DNA from: Ceriagrion tenellum
Lineage: Eukaryota > Arthropoda > Insecta > Odonata > Coenagrionidae
DNA: 64,000 nt
Direction of reading: 5' to 3'
NCBI GenBank assembly: GCA_963169105.1
Contig: OY720642.1
Coordinates: forward strand, 76,548,716-76,612,715
The notes beneath the pieces were generated by a model. That model ran no database searches and was not told the DNA's origin. It worked only from the letters and a program-made list of their open reading frames with translations. Made by a program: the position numbers and the translations under genes. Position 1 is the first letter of the stretch. Every line of letters starts with the position of its first letter. Positions 53,995 through 64,000 of this stretch are shown here, one piece after another.

Positions 53995-54155
53995 GCCTCC
54001 AGTAAGCGGTCACCTCTCAAACCGGCCGATTTTTTGGGAACGGAATGAATGTATCATACAAATTAAATTTCCCTCGCTTAAGCGGTCAACTTCTTAAGCA
54101 GCAATTATCTCATGGGTCGGGTGGTGGCCGCTAAATACAAGTTTCCCTAAATTAT
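53995..54155 (+). repeat. possible pogo/Tigger-type transposon end
   Basis: Recurrent AAGCGGTCACCT, TTAAGCGGTCAACTTC and GTGGCCGCTAAATACAAG-TTTCCC words resemble the subterminal and terminal repeats of pogo-like elements. The opposite end and a CENP-B-like transposase were not found. Confidence 0.35.
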
Positions 54156-55559
54156 AATCATCATACAGTTACACACTTTATTCTTACATAGAGATAAAAA
54201 TATTTTGGCCAACGAATGATGTAATTCGTTGGTTTCTTTGAATTAATGGTTTCTATAATAGTACTGATAAGTGAAATTATTCACCAACCCCATGTTTTTT
54301 TTTGTTATTAACACTCCTGTTATATGCATTCAAATATATTTCCAGATTCGTGACTGGCTCTCTGGGAAGGGACGCAAAAATTACTCGTGAATACTTTAAA
54401 CTAAATAGCGTGATTACTTGATTATAAGCAAGAACTCTGGAGGAGACCACAAAAACAACTTATTATCTACCGTTGACCTATAATGCGATCTCAAACTTCA
54501 GTAGGAGTGGGAAAATTATAATAGCCGCAAAAAGAACAGAGTACCTGCGTGGGAATCGACCTCTCCATCTCCTTCATGGCAACCATAAACTGGAATACCA
54601 CTGGTAAACTATACAACATCGGGAATAATAACTCACGACTTCTAAATGGAACGTAGTTGAACCATCCAACAAATAATCCATTCTCATTTATAAGTTTCAA
54701 AACGCCCACACACAGCCTATGGCCGTTAAAATGAAATTAAACAGTAGGGACTTCTGGCACTTATATCTCACGATGAATTATGAAGGAGCGTTCCATCCTG
54801 TTTCCCCTAAGCTTTGAATGAAAAACAGCTTGCTAACATTGTAGAATTTAAATGCATTCTTGATAAAAAAAAGGGCTTTGATACATCTCTAGACTTTCAT
54901 TTCCACTTGTCTCATATAATTCTCCAGGCTAAGATAACTCTTTCAAGGAAACTTTGTCGTTCAATGATTGGATACGTCTTAAACGAACCAAAGAGAGCAC
55001 TCCTCTATTAAGAGTGCGAGAGATCATGCATTTTGGACTCAATTATTTGGATACGATCTTTTCATTATTACTTAGCCCGAGGGCTTTATACGAACGGACG
55101 AATCGGGAGTCGCGAATGACTGCAATAGGGAAGCAAAGAGCGATGCGAAAACACATGCATTCCTTTTCCTTTGAGTTTTCCTTACTGCCTGCAAATTAGG
55201 AAACTTTCACTTACCCTGACAATAAATTTTATTATGAATTGATATTAATCGTTTTTAAATAGCTACACAATATTTCTGGAGGGTTGTGTTAATAAATTTT
55301 ATGGCATAGAAGTTATGAAATCTCGCGTTTAATGTGACTGATGATTATTATAGAGGCGATTCACGTGGTATACCAAGATGAATCTCACTTACTGTTTGAT
55401 ACGATCAGTATGAATCCGTGATTTACTTTAAACTCGTTTAAATTTAAATAAATTTAAGCAAATTTATCTTAGGGTAGTTCATTAGCTTTAATGCTAGCTT
55501 CAGAATTAACGTGTTCTTCTGGGAATACAAATGGCGTATTAGCCGGCATACTTGAACAG
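54156..55559. other. unassigned AT-rich sequence
   Basis: No gene or repeat recognised. Confidence 0.45.
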
Positions 55560-55650
55560 AAAGGCGTTTACATTTACCTACTGCCCTGCAAGCCGCTGCG
55601 GTGCGCTGTCTAGACGTGTGGCAGGAAGTGTTAAGGCACAAGCCATGAAA
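55560..55650 (-). repeat. CR1-like 3' end fragment (diverged)
   Basis: CATTTACCTACTGCCCTGCA then AGCCGCTGCGG and GTGTGGCAGGAAGTGTTAAG follow the CR1-like 3' consensus. The fragment is cut by the MITE that starts at 55,651. Confidence 0.5.
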
Positions 55651-56014
55651 GGGGCCGCCCATAATCCACGTAGACACCAAACAGGGGTGGGGGGTACGAG
55701 GATGGTTAACGAAGGTCCACGTAAGGGGGTGAGGGGGTTGGAGGGAGGGGTTAATTGTCTTCGTAGACAATTGTCGAGATTATCATAGCTACAAGAGTAG
55801 TTTTTCTTTTAACCTACATTTCCCTTAAATCAGCTTTAAATTACAGATAGTCCATGACAATCAATTAATAACCCGTTTCACAGCTTTATCTGCAACAAAG
55901 AGAAAACAGGGGAGGTGTCGGGGGATCCGGATGAAGTCTACGATTGTCCACGATGGGGGGTGGAGGGTGTCAAAAATTGGTCTATTTTTTTCTACGTGGA
56001 TTATGGACAGCCCC
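55651..56014. mobile_element. MITE with 24-bp terminal inverted repeats
   Basis: Left GGGGCCGCCCATAATCCACG then TAGA; right is its reverse complement with two differences. It is 364 bp with no coding sequence. AAA lies on both sides (GAAA| and |AAAG), a possible 3-bp target duplication. Similar GGGGCYGTCCATAA termini are widespread on animal DNA transposons; I do not assign a superfamily. Confidence 0.6.
55726..55751 (+). other. G-quadruplex-type motif
   Basis: Runs GGGGG-TGA-GGGGG-TTGGA-GGG-A-GGGG fit the four-run pattern with short loops. The motif lies inside the MITE. Confidence 0.55.
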
Positions 56015-56367
56015 AAAGGGGAGGGACTAGGAAAAAGGAGGGGGTAGAGAACAGAGGTAAACTGTGTGTATACCATGAGTCTTATAGTCAGGCCATTTTG
56101 TTGGAATTAATAATAATATTTATTGTTCAAGGACTAAATATCCTTTGGAACAAAGTACAGTTTAACTGAAAAACTCTGTGGAAAAAATAGTATTTTCTCA
56201 GGACACTACAGTTTACAAATATGAAAATTCAATAAGCATACATTAAGCATTAATACAATAATATTTACAATTACTATAGTGCAAGCTAATAAAATATATA
56301 AACAATTAGTAAGGATGAGAGAGAGTTTTTTATAGAAATAAACAAAAAAAGAAGTGTACAATGAAAT
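56015..56367. other. probable 3' UTR of the following RT tail
   Basis: AT-rich, with TTATTGTTCAAGGACTAAAT and similar words. It lies 3' of the minus-strand RT tail and contains no other feature. Confidence 0.35.
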
Positions 56368-56695
56368 TCACGCTGCGCTACAATAATATTTTTTATACAA
56401 GAAAGATAACATTTCCGATTTAAATTTACATACATTGTTTGATTTTATAATATTGTCAGGAATACCATTCCATATTCTAAGGCCATAATTTATTGTGGAT
56501 AACTGATACGTATTAGTTCTACACCTTGGAATTTTAAATCGTAATGATCGTTGAATCGGAATTACGTCATTTAATGTGACAAAAATCGCAAATACTCGAT
56601 CTAGAGGATGGAAAATACAATTAGTAACTTTCCGTTCTATTTTTTTGTTAACTGACCGGTTTCCATGCTTCATATTATCACCACAGGTTGTAAAA
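56368..56695 (-). pseudogene. non-LTR reverse transcriptase C-terminal tail, third family
   Basis: The minus strand reads HGNRSVNKKIERKV, RSLRFKIPRCRTNTYQLST, INYGLRIWNGIPDNIIKSNN, VCKFKSEMLSFLYKKYY and then a stop. The order 'IPRCRTN...NYG...WN.IP..I...F K..' is the standard end of CR1/jockey/Rex-type RT proteins. It differs from both families above. The RT core is missing. Confidence 0.65.
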
Positions 56696-58359
56696 ATTAA
56701 ATAGGGTCATTGGGGGCTTGACTGCAGTGGGCTCCCACAGGGGCGTATGATATGTTATTATAGGACACCAGGAATATCCATTGGTAAAAAGAGGTGCGTA
56801 CTTCAGTTCAAAGAGGAGTGAAACATCTGCAATAATGTTAATATTACCATGCGTACCTGCATCATTAATTTATCATTTAAAGCCTTTGAATCCCTTATTT
56901 GAATTTACCCACTGATGATACGACAAACCTGACAAGCTATGACCTATTTTTTTTTACTTGTAAAATCTAGAGCTTTCACAAAAATCAACTGATAGATTAC
57001 AGAACGAGTAAAATTTTCAGAAGACTTCAGTATATGTGTATGTTCATCGAACTTTCCGTGGGACTCTAGCAAGTCTGGAATTTTCTAGTCTGTCCGGCAT
57101 ACATCATATCACGTGGCATCAGTCTCTCGGGTACTTCATGCAAAACGGCCTTTACTGAATATTTTTTGGCGTTTCAAGATACTACTCTCGGACAACCTCT
57201 TTTGATGCGAAAATTGAGAGGATTTAAATAGTCCAGAGTGAACGAGTTCCCACAAAGGAACGAATTTGCCCATCTCTAGTGAGGATACGAGGAACGAATG
57301 AAGTTGAGAAGGGCGAATAAAGTAAGAGAATTTCCTAAGAGTAGGGATAGTTACGGTGATAGAGGCAGATGAAAGAAAGAATATAATGGGTGATGATTGA
57401 TATGTGGCATTAACGTATATGGCGAGGCCATAGATGCGGAGCAATTACCTGCCTTGTTCTGAGACGATATGGAGGTTCTTATGCCTCAAGCGTAATTGCT
57501 ATGGAGCGCTATGAGGTCAACAAAGGCTCCAAAGGTCTGCACTCTGCATTAGGTAGGATATTGCCAGAGTAAATAACGTTAGCAACCAACTGCCAATTTA
57601 CGAATGCCAATCATCGACTTACATGGCAATTTTGAATACAACTGTGGACTAAAAGAGGTACGTGAGGAGTTTGTGGCTCGTACTGGCAAGAATAAAATTA
57701 GACACATTATTAAGTAATCCATGGGCATGAGTGCCAATTTAGATGTTTCTTCCGTGACACTGAAACGAGGTTAATGTGCTGGTCACTTAAGTAACATCGC
57801 CATGCCTTTTCGTTTAAGATACCACACAATATCTCTTCCAAACCTGGCTATCTTATAAAACTGTTGCTTCTCTCTAAGGCATATTCTTATTGCATGTTGT
57901 TACTCTCTATTGCATATTGCATATTCACACAGATTGTGGTATTTATTTCGTAATCCTTGTTCTGAAAAACGACGTGCTTCAACCCTCATTATTATGCATA
58001 CGAAACAGTTGAAACTGAGAAGTGGAAATGAGTGTTGCAGGAAAAAGTGGCTTACACTCAATTGTTGAAAATTGTAACGGCTCCTAAAAGTGTAATCAAA
58101 ATGTTATCTACCCCCTTCAAGTTGTAATGTATCTTTTTATTTTACATCTCCGTTAGTCATTTTTCTTCTTAATGGTGACATTTTGAAAGTTTAACCGTAT
58201 TAACCGTTAAGACATGCTGTAATTTTAGGCATTGTGTTTCCTACCGAATATTGTTCCCAATACTTTAAATGCGTGGTGCTTTCTTTAGTTACCGTGTATT
58301 TTTAATTTCTTATCCATTAATATATGTTTAAAGATGAATGATATTTAAATGCAAACAAA
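56696..58359. other. unassigned sequence
   Basis: No gene or repeat recognised. The minus-strand frame at 57,136-57,444 has no motif. Confidence 0.4.
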
Positions 58360-58700
58360 ATTATAAGGATTCTTCCAGGAATAAGAGTACATTCTGAGAG
58401 GATTGATTCTAAAAGTAGAGGACATTTTGAGAGGGTTGCTTTTTAAAAAAGAGGATTGCTCCTAAAAGTAGAGGAATTTTTGAGTAATTTGCTTTTGAAA
58501 TGAGAGTATTCTTTGATTAGAATACTCAGAATTTAGATGAATTCTTGATAATAATCCTAATTGATGTAGAGGGAGTTACCTTCTATACTGAATATGATCC
58601 TCTAAGTACGAGAGGAGTCCTCTCCGAAGAGGAAATTCATCAAAACTTAGAGGAATACTTTGGTTACCATATAGTAGCGTAAAATCCGTTAATTGCTAGA
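58360..58700. repeat. irregular AGAGGA / TAAAAGTAGAGGA repeat cluster
   Basis: GAGAGGATTGATTCTAAAAG, then TAGAGGACATTTTGAG, AAGAGGATTGCTCCTAAAAG, then TAGAGGAATTTTTGAG and later CTTAGAGGAATAC and GAAGAGGAAATTC recur with irregular spacing and in both orientations (GTCCTCTCCGAAGAGGA). No coding content. Confidence 0.6.
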
Positions 58701-59547
58701 GGATTTAACTAATTTTAAGAAAACTTTTTTTTCGGTGTAAATCCTTAAAACATAACTTCATAATGTTTGTGGAACGTGAACGGATATATTACCGTAAAGT
58801 CGTGCCTTAAAAGTTCACAAAAATGTAGAACTCTTGAATATACTTAAAAATGCCACCTACTTGAATTTTTTTGGAAAGGTTTCCATGCGAAAGGTTCCTT
58901 TGGCAGACAAATCCAATCAGGTCTGGGAATGTATTGGTGTGTACAATCCTGGCACTCCCTTGACGTAACCTAGGATTAAACTTGTCAAAATTTATGTACG
59001 GGTTGCTAAGTAAACAAACATTTACCAATAACCACAGTACTTATCTGATATCCATCGTTCATTTATTGCTAAGAAATCAAAATATTTACAAATTAAAAGG
59101 AATAAACGGCAATACAAATATCTTACTATATAATATTTTACATTATTATCCGCTGTCCACAATTCTCACCAATATCTTCAATTGATTGCATTAAACAGTA
59201 CGCCGAACTTGAAGAAAGATTTCAATGCTAAATGTATTGCAAAAAATTGGGATTTTGGCATACATATAATCGCCAAAAAACACTGTTATGACGCACTTAA
59301 AAGTACGTACAAAAAGCTCTTAGCTTTTTTTATTTATAAGACATTGCTAGCTTGCCTTTAGCCAGGTTGAACGATGAATAATGATAGTAAAAGAAATTTT
59401 TAAAATGAATCGTATTAAGTAGCTATTATATTTATGTAAAATAAGTTCTTAGCATCCTTTTTAAAACATCTTAAGGTCCATTCTTAAAATATTTTACATT
59501 CATCGGGAGCATTTTGGACCCTGGTTATAAAGGGTTAACCAAACAAT
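58701..59547. other. unassigned AT-rich sequence
   Basis: No feature recognised. Confidence 0.4.
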
Positions 59548-59998
59548 TAATAGAATACAAAGAAGGGCTGCATGCTTCATTAAAAACTACGAGCTGCTAC
59601 GAGCAAACGTATGGTATTTCATAACTTTTAGAGGGATTAAGGTTGGAGTCCTTAGAGACTCGGAGGCCACACGCTACGCAAAGCTTGCTTGAGAAATTTA
59701 GAACTGGTGTGTTCCAGTGCGACATAAAGAATATTATCATGGCGCCTTAATACATCTCTAGATCTGACAGAAGCGATTAAATGAGAGAGATACATTGCCG
59801 ACCAGATATGCACGGAAACTCGCTCTTTCCGCGGACAATAAGTGACCACAATAAAAACTGAACTCTACTAAATACACTACCATAATACACGTCACCATTT
59901 CACCTCCCACGACATTACGCATATTTACACGGCTGGTGTCCTGACGCCTTCTGCCACACGCCAATGCGGCGGCTCGGAGGGTAGTATGTAGATGTAGA
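59548..59998 (+). pseudogene. CR1-like retrotransposon C-terminal region and 3' end, second subfamily
   Basis: The plus-strand frame gives RIQRRAACFIKNYELLRANV, then KVGVLRDSEATRYAKLA, then LNEREIHCRPDMHGNSLFPR-TISDHNK, parallel to RVQRREARFVK..., LGWESLSQRR and KMSFFPRTIRDHN of the 27.5-kb copy. It ends GCGGCTCGGAGGGTAGTATG-TAGATGTAG. Several stops are present. Having coding tail and 3' end joined here independently confirms that the CATCTAC/GTAGATG motif is this family's terminus. Confidence 0.75.
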
Positions 59999-60469
59999 AG
60001 GCATTTAAAAGCTTCTCTAGTTCAATTTTCTATTCATATACCTCTCTATTTTTCAATTTGTACTTGTATATATTTGTCCGTTGGTCTCACAGTTTAATTC
60101 TCTTCCCATGGTTATTTTATTCAATATTATATCCGAGAAACACCGAACAGATCTACGTGTATATTGTCGTAAATTTAACTGTAATGGGTAAAAATAGGGA
60201 GTTTGATTTTAACAGAGGTCACCAATGTTTACTTCTGTTAATGAAGTTGTGATACAAGATATTCATATCTCCCATGAAAATCACCAAGGGATAATAGAAG
60301 GGAGAACGATAAAATCAACTATGCCAATCACAATGCTACGTGAATGAATGAATAATTCATGCGTTAATTTTTTGGTCAAATTTGTGTCAAATGTCCGTTA
60401 TTTTATCTTTTTTTACGAATTTTAAACATGCTTCTTCCTCTAATAACGGAAATTTTTTCGTGTAAAAAC
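59999..60469. other. unassigned sequence
   Basis: No feature recognised. Confidence 0.4.
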
Positions 60470-60560
60470 ACTAAAAAAAACCTCGTCAAGAATATAAGAA
60501 ATTTACATATATTTTTCTCCTTCAGTATTATCCCCAGGCAATACCCATATGCAACTCATG
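60470..60560 (+). repeat. diverged partial unit of the 403-bp repeat
   Basis: AAGAATATAAGAAATTTACA, TATTTTTCTCCTTCAG and GGCAATACCCATATGCAACT match the end of the tandem unit (for example 61,505-61,580). It is separated from the array by about 620 bases. Confidence 0.6.
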
Positions 60561-61182
60561 ATTTTTTTTTAATCTGTAAAATTTCTTCTAAATAAAATAA
60601 ATTCCTCAAAAAATAACTTAGTTTGCATCAAAGTACGACCTGGAAACGCGAGATTTTCCTGTATTTTTCCATAAGAAAAGTATTTACAAGTAAATACTGC
60701 AGATTATTTAGTCTATATTCTCACTTAAAATATTTTATTATGTACAATGAGTGTGCTACGTTTATTTTACTCTTCAATTGAATACATATTTTACTAATAG
60801 AAAAAACATAGGATGAATGGAAGATGATAGGAAGAACATTTTTAGGATGACATGACATACTGAGATCCTGAAATTGTTAATTCATGCTTACAGTGAGATT
60901 TACTTTTGTGGCGAATTTCATTTTTATACACTAAATGGTCCCAAAGCTGTCTTCATCACTCGAGTCACATCACGCGAGTGAGTTGTTTGTATTTTTACGT
61001 TTTAAATAAACTGATTACCACAGTCGCTGGACTAGAGCCTTCAAATATTCTTCAGATAATCCCACATATTGCATTCTGCTCTTCTATCACCAACATTAAC
61101 TTCTACATGTCGTCAGCTGTCGGTCACCACCTAATTGAACGAGAAAAAATCAGGACCAATCAATTCACTCCTACTTAAAATT
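60561..61182. other. unassigned sequence between a partial unit and the array
   Basis: 60,775-60,812 (AATTGAATACATATTTTACT-AATAGAAAAAACATA) resembles another internal piece of the unit, so older array remnants may be present. Otherwise unassigned. Confidence 0.4.
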
Positions 61183-62635
61183 GTTACCTTCGAGACCTTC
61201 TTGGAGGCAATACTTGTAAACACAAGGTGTGTATATTTTCTTAAAAATAATATGCGGGACTATATCTTTTGTGACTTCTGCATATTTTTAATTAAACTAT
61301 TCCATGAATCACTATATTTTGGGGTTACATTAACCTCCACGTTAGATACATAGTATTCCAAATTTTACCGTGCCCGATCATAATTCTCCCCATATTATCT
61401 TTCCCTAATTGAAAGAGAAAAATAAGGGCCATTTAATTTGAATATCTATTTTGCTAACAGAAAAAAACATAATTTGGTCATTTTGTATAAACACTATTTT
61501 AAAAACAGACAATGAATATAAGAAATTCTACATATATTTTCTCCTACAGTTTTATCCCGAGGCAATGCCCACATGCAACACACAAGCGTTACCTTCGAGA
61601 CCTTTTTTGAGGCTATTATTGTAAACACAAGGTGTGTATATTTTCTTAAAAACAATATGCGTGACTAAATCTTTTGTGACTTCTGCATATTTTAAATTTA
61701 ACTTCCATAAATCACTATATTTTTGGGTTACTTTAACCTCCACGTTAGATACATTGTTTTCCAAATTTTACCGTGCCTGATTATAATTCTCCCCATATTA
61801 TCTTTCCCTAATTGAAAGAGAAAAATGAGGGCCATTTAATTTGAATATATATTTTAATCAGAAAAAAACATAATTTGGTCATTTTGGGTAAACACTATTT
61901 TAAAAACCGACATTGAGTATAAGAAATTTTACATGTATTTTCTCCTACAGTTTTATCCCGAGGCAATGCCCACATGCAACACACAAGCGTTACCTTCGAG
62001 ACCTTTTTTGAGGCTATTATTGTAAACACAAGGTGTGTATATTTTCTTAAAAACAATATGCATGACTAAATCTTTTGTGACTTCTGCATATTTTTAATTA
62101 TACTTCCATAAATCACTATATTTTTGGGTTACTTTAACCTCCACGTTAGATACATTGTTTTCCAAATTTTACCGTGCCTGATCATAATTCTCCCCATATT
62201 ATCTTTCCCTAATTGAACGAGAAAAATGAGGGCCATTTAATTTGAATGTCTGTTTCACTAACAGAAAAAAACATAATTTGGTCATTTTGGGTAAACACTA
62301 TTTTAAAAACCGACATTGAGTATAAGAAATTTTACACATATTTTTTCCTACAGTTTTATCCCGAGGCAATGCCCACATGCAACACACAAGCGTAACCTTC
62401 CAGACCTTTTTTGAGGCAATTATTGTAAACACAGAGTGTTTTATTTTCTATAAATTAATAGTCGTGACTAAAGCTTTTGTGACTACCGCATACTAGGCAT
62501 ATTGCATTAGCCTAAAATTAACTATTCCATGAATAACTTTATCTTTGACTTACTTTAACCTCGACAAGAGATCCTGTATTTTCCAAATTTCACCTTGCCT
62601 GTCATAATTCTCCCCTTAATATTTTCGGAGACATC
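61183..62635 (+). repeat. 403-bp tandem repeat, about 3.6 units
   Basis: Unit starts (GTTACCTTCGAGACC or a close variant) fall at 61,183, 61,588, 61,989 and 62,392, giving periods of about 405, 401 and 403. Each unit contains AACACAAGGTGTGTATATTT, CCTCCACGTTAGATAC, AATTCTCCCCATATTATC and ATCCCGAGGCAATGCCCACA. Units 2 and 3 are nearly identical; unit 1 and the partial unit 4 are more diverged. No conserved open frame. Confidence 0.9.
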
Positions 62636-63059
62636 CGTTAAAATCGGTATTCGAGACGGCATTCATATGTTACCGCACCTAAAAGCTATGGCGAGACATC
62701 GCGCGTATTTATCTCAACGATGTCACTAAGCACCGGCGCCTAATTCTTCATCACCCAATTAGAATTAATGAGCTTTCAGCCATCATGCAGGAAATGAGGC
62801 GTTTAGAAAGGAATTATGTTAAATAACTGTAGAGCTCTGAGTCGTCTGAGTTATTTATCTTTGATGAGAGTGTGTTTTTACCGAAGTTTTTGTAGAAGGA
62901 ATGGCTTACTGCGAGCACAAGTACTGGGTTGCATAACGTCTATATTACTCGACTTCAATGAATTTTTATTTCATTTAAACACTTCGCGCATCAACAAGTG
63001 TTTATCTTCATGTTGTAACAATTATCATTGTAAATATTTGTAAATTGAGCGTTTGTTGC
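62636..63059. other. unassigned sequence
   Basis: No feature recognised. Confidence 0.4.
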
Positions 63060-63380
63060 ATTATTATATATTTAATATGTAAAAAATGAATGTTTGTTTG
63101 TTCGTCTTCTATGCGTTCCAGTATCGTTCATCAGATTGCGTTGAAACTTTGGTGAGTTGTTGTACGCGTGCCCTCAAAGGTTCCTGAATTTTTAAATACA
63201 TTTTACAAAAGGGGGAGCGCGAGTCGTTTCAAAGAATGAGTATTGGTACGCGAGCTTCTCAAACAAGCGAGGAACGACAATCAAGCAACGAAGCAGATCG
63301 TTTACGAGTTTGCTCAATCGCGTGCGTCAGAATCGTATCAGTGAGAAATAATACCGCGTGCTTCAGGATCATATCAAAGA
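63060..63380 (+). pseudogene. possible Helitron-associated / STPR-like repeat-coding remnant
   Basis: 63,085-63,150 (TTTGTTTGTTCGTCTTCTAT then GCGTTCCAG, CATCAGATTGCGTTGAAACT) looks like a leader often seen near such sequences. From about 63,232 a frame reads MSIGTRASQTSEERQSSNEA then DRLRVCSIACVRIVSV. The first part fits the 'R-A-S/N-E-T-x-E-E/Q-R-x-x-x-L/E-A-D-R' pattern of STPR (score-and-three-amino-acid) repeats, which also occur in Helitron-related proteins. Only one good repeat is visible. Confidence 0.35.
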
Positions 63381-64000
63381 GACGTGATTTGAGTTAAAAG
63401 GAACGTAGTTTATTTGTACGCAGAATAAGATTTGGTGCAGTGGCCTCTTCGAATTCTTTCTTTTTTAATTCTTGCATTCGATTTTCGTATACGTTTTGAT
63501 TAGTCCTGAAATTGGATTTTTAAGCTTGAAAATCACCTCGGTTGGTAACACATATTCCAAGAGTGATAATTGAAAGAGAATACATCGTAGCTTTCCTCAC
63601 AAATAATTCAAATGTAATCTGAAGTTGTATTTCTCGTCTAAAATTATACGTAAATATTTAAAATGATTAACCTGTGAAATTACGAAAAATGAATGTAAGC
63701 GACAGCTATTTCTTGTTTTGCAACCCTGAGCGGAATGCAAGCATAACATTTGAACCTTTATTTGAGATTAAAATACAAACGCGGGCGCGGTACATTTCGA
63801 AAGAGTGGGTTCTTGCCCTCGGTATCATCTACATCAACTTATTACTCTGAAAACCACCACAAGGTTAAGCTAGTCTTATAGTATATGGTTGTTATTTCGG
63901 TTGTTCGATGACGTAATGCCCCCTCAATCTTCTTCATTGGATACAACTGTCTCCACTGAGGGCCCAGCTTGCTCATGTACTCGAAGTATTGAAATGATGA
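63381..64000. other. unassigned sequence with two short repeat matches
   Basis: 63,828-63,880 (CATCTACATCAACTTATTAC, TCTGAAAACCACCACAAGG) is a diverged CR1-like 3' end on the minus strand. 63,945-64,000 (GGCCCAGCTTGCTCATGTAC, TCGAAGTATTGAAATGATGA) is related to 43,285-43,345. Otherwise unassigned. Confidence 0.45.

Noticed and set aside
1..64000. CRISPR arrays, operons or bacterial genes
   Set aside because: No short regularly spaced direct repeats, no ribosome binding sites and no dense coding. The repeats are eukaryotic transposable elements.
1..64000. LTR retrotransposons or endogenous viral sequence
   Set aside because: I saw no paired long terminal repeats, protease/integrase motifs or primer-binding sites. 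All RT remnants have non-LTR or Penelope features.

Overview
This window looks like repeat-dominated intergenic or intronic DNA from a large animal genome, most likely an arthropod. The base composition is AT-rich, there are no operons or ribosome binding sites, and the open frames are short and broken. I found no convincing host protein-coding gene. The recognisable coding sequence is almost all decayed transposable elements: non-LTR retrotransposons (a CR1/L2-like family, a family with an L1-like endonuclease-reverse-transcriptase tail, and a third RT tail), Penelope-like elements (PLEs), a hAT, a PIF/Harbinger, MITEs, tRNA-derived SINEs, a THAP-domain exon and a possible Helitron/STPR-like stretch. 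The insect-type L1-like tail, abundant PLE remnants and a CR1-like 3' end with the repeat GTAGATGTAGATG suggest an arthropod, perhaps an insect. I cannot name the species from sequence alone.

Layout. 0-9.5 kb: an L1-like tail, two PLE foldbacks, CR1-like 3' fragments (one with a tandemly duplicated tail), two copies of a long MITE (called MITE-A here) and a separate MITE with 35-bp inverted ends. 10-20 kb: more MITE-A, a PLE 3' end, further foldbacks, an L1-like RT tail interrupted by a foldback, a SINE with a 225-bp tandem duplication, and pyrimidine-rich tracts. 23-30 kb: a tRNA-like cassette in an inverted repeat, then a complete-ended 4.4-kb hAT (25,418-29,859 with its 8-bp target duplication) into which a CR1-like retrotransposon has inserted. 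30-38 kb: MITE-A copies, a PLE end, a tRNA-like head, a THAP exon and a CR1 insertion nested in an L1-like tail. 40-45 kb: a 2.23-kb PIF/Harbinger with perfect 17-bp ends and TTA target duplication, then an inverted-repeat element containing a second tRNA-like cassette. 46-56 kb: an L1-like tail inserted in a palindrome, paired dispersed repeats, a pogo-like end and a MITE. 56-64 kb: an RT tail, a purine-motif repeat, a CR1-like tail, a 403-bp tandem array and a possible Helitron-related stretch.

The strongest themes are (1) at least nine PLE-terminus-like segments carrying hammerhead-ribozyme-like motifs, often as head-to-head foldbacks, two of them directly downstream of PLE coding remnants; (2) several tRNA-like heads each bracketed by a different, locus-specific inverted repeat; and (3) datable nesting of elements with visible target-site duplications. 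Family names rest on motifs read by eye; no database search was possible.
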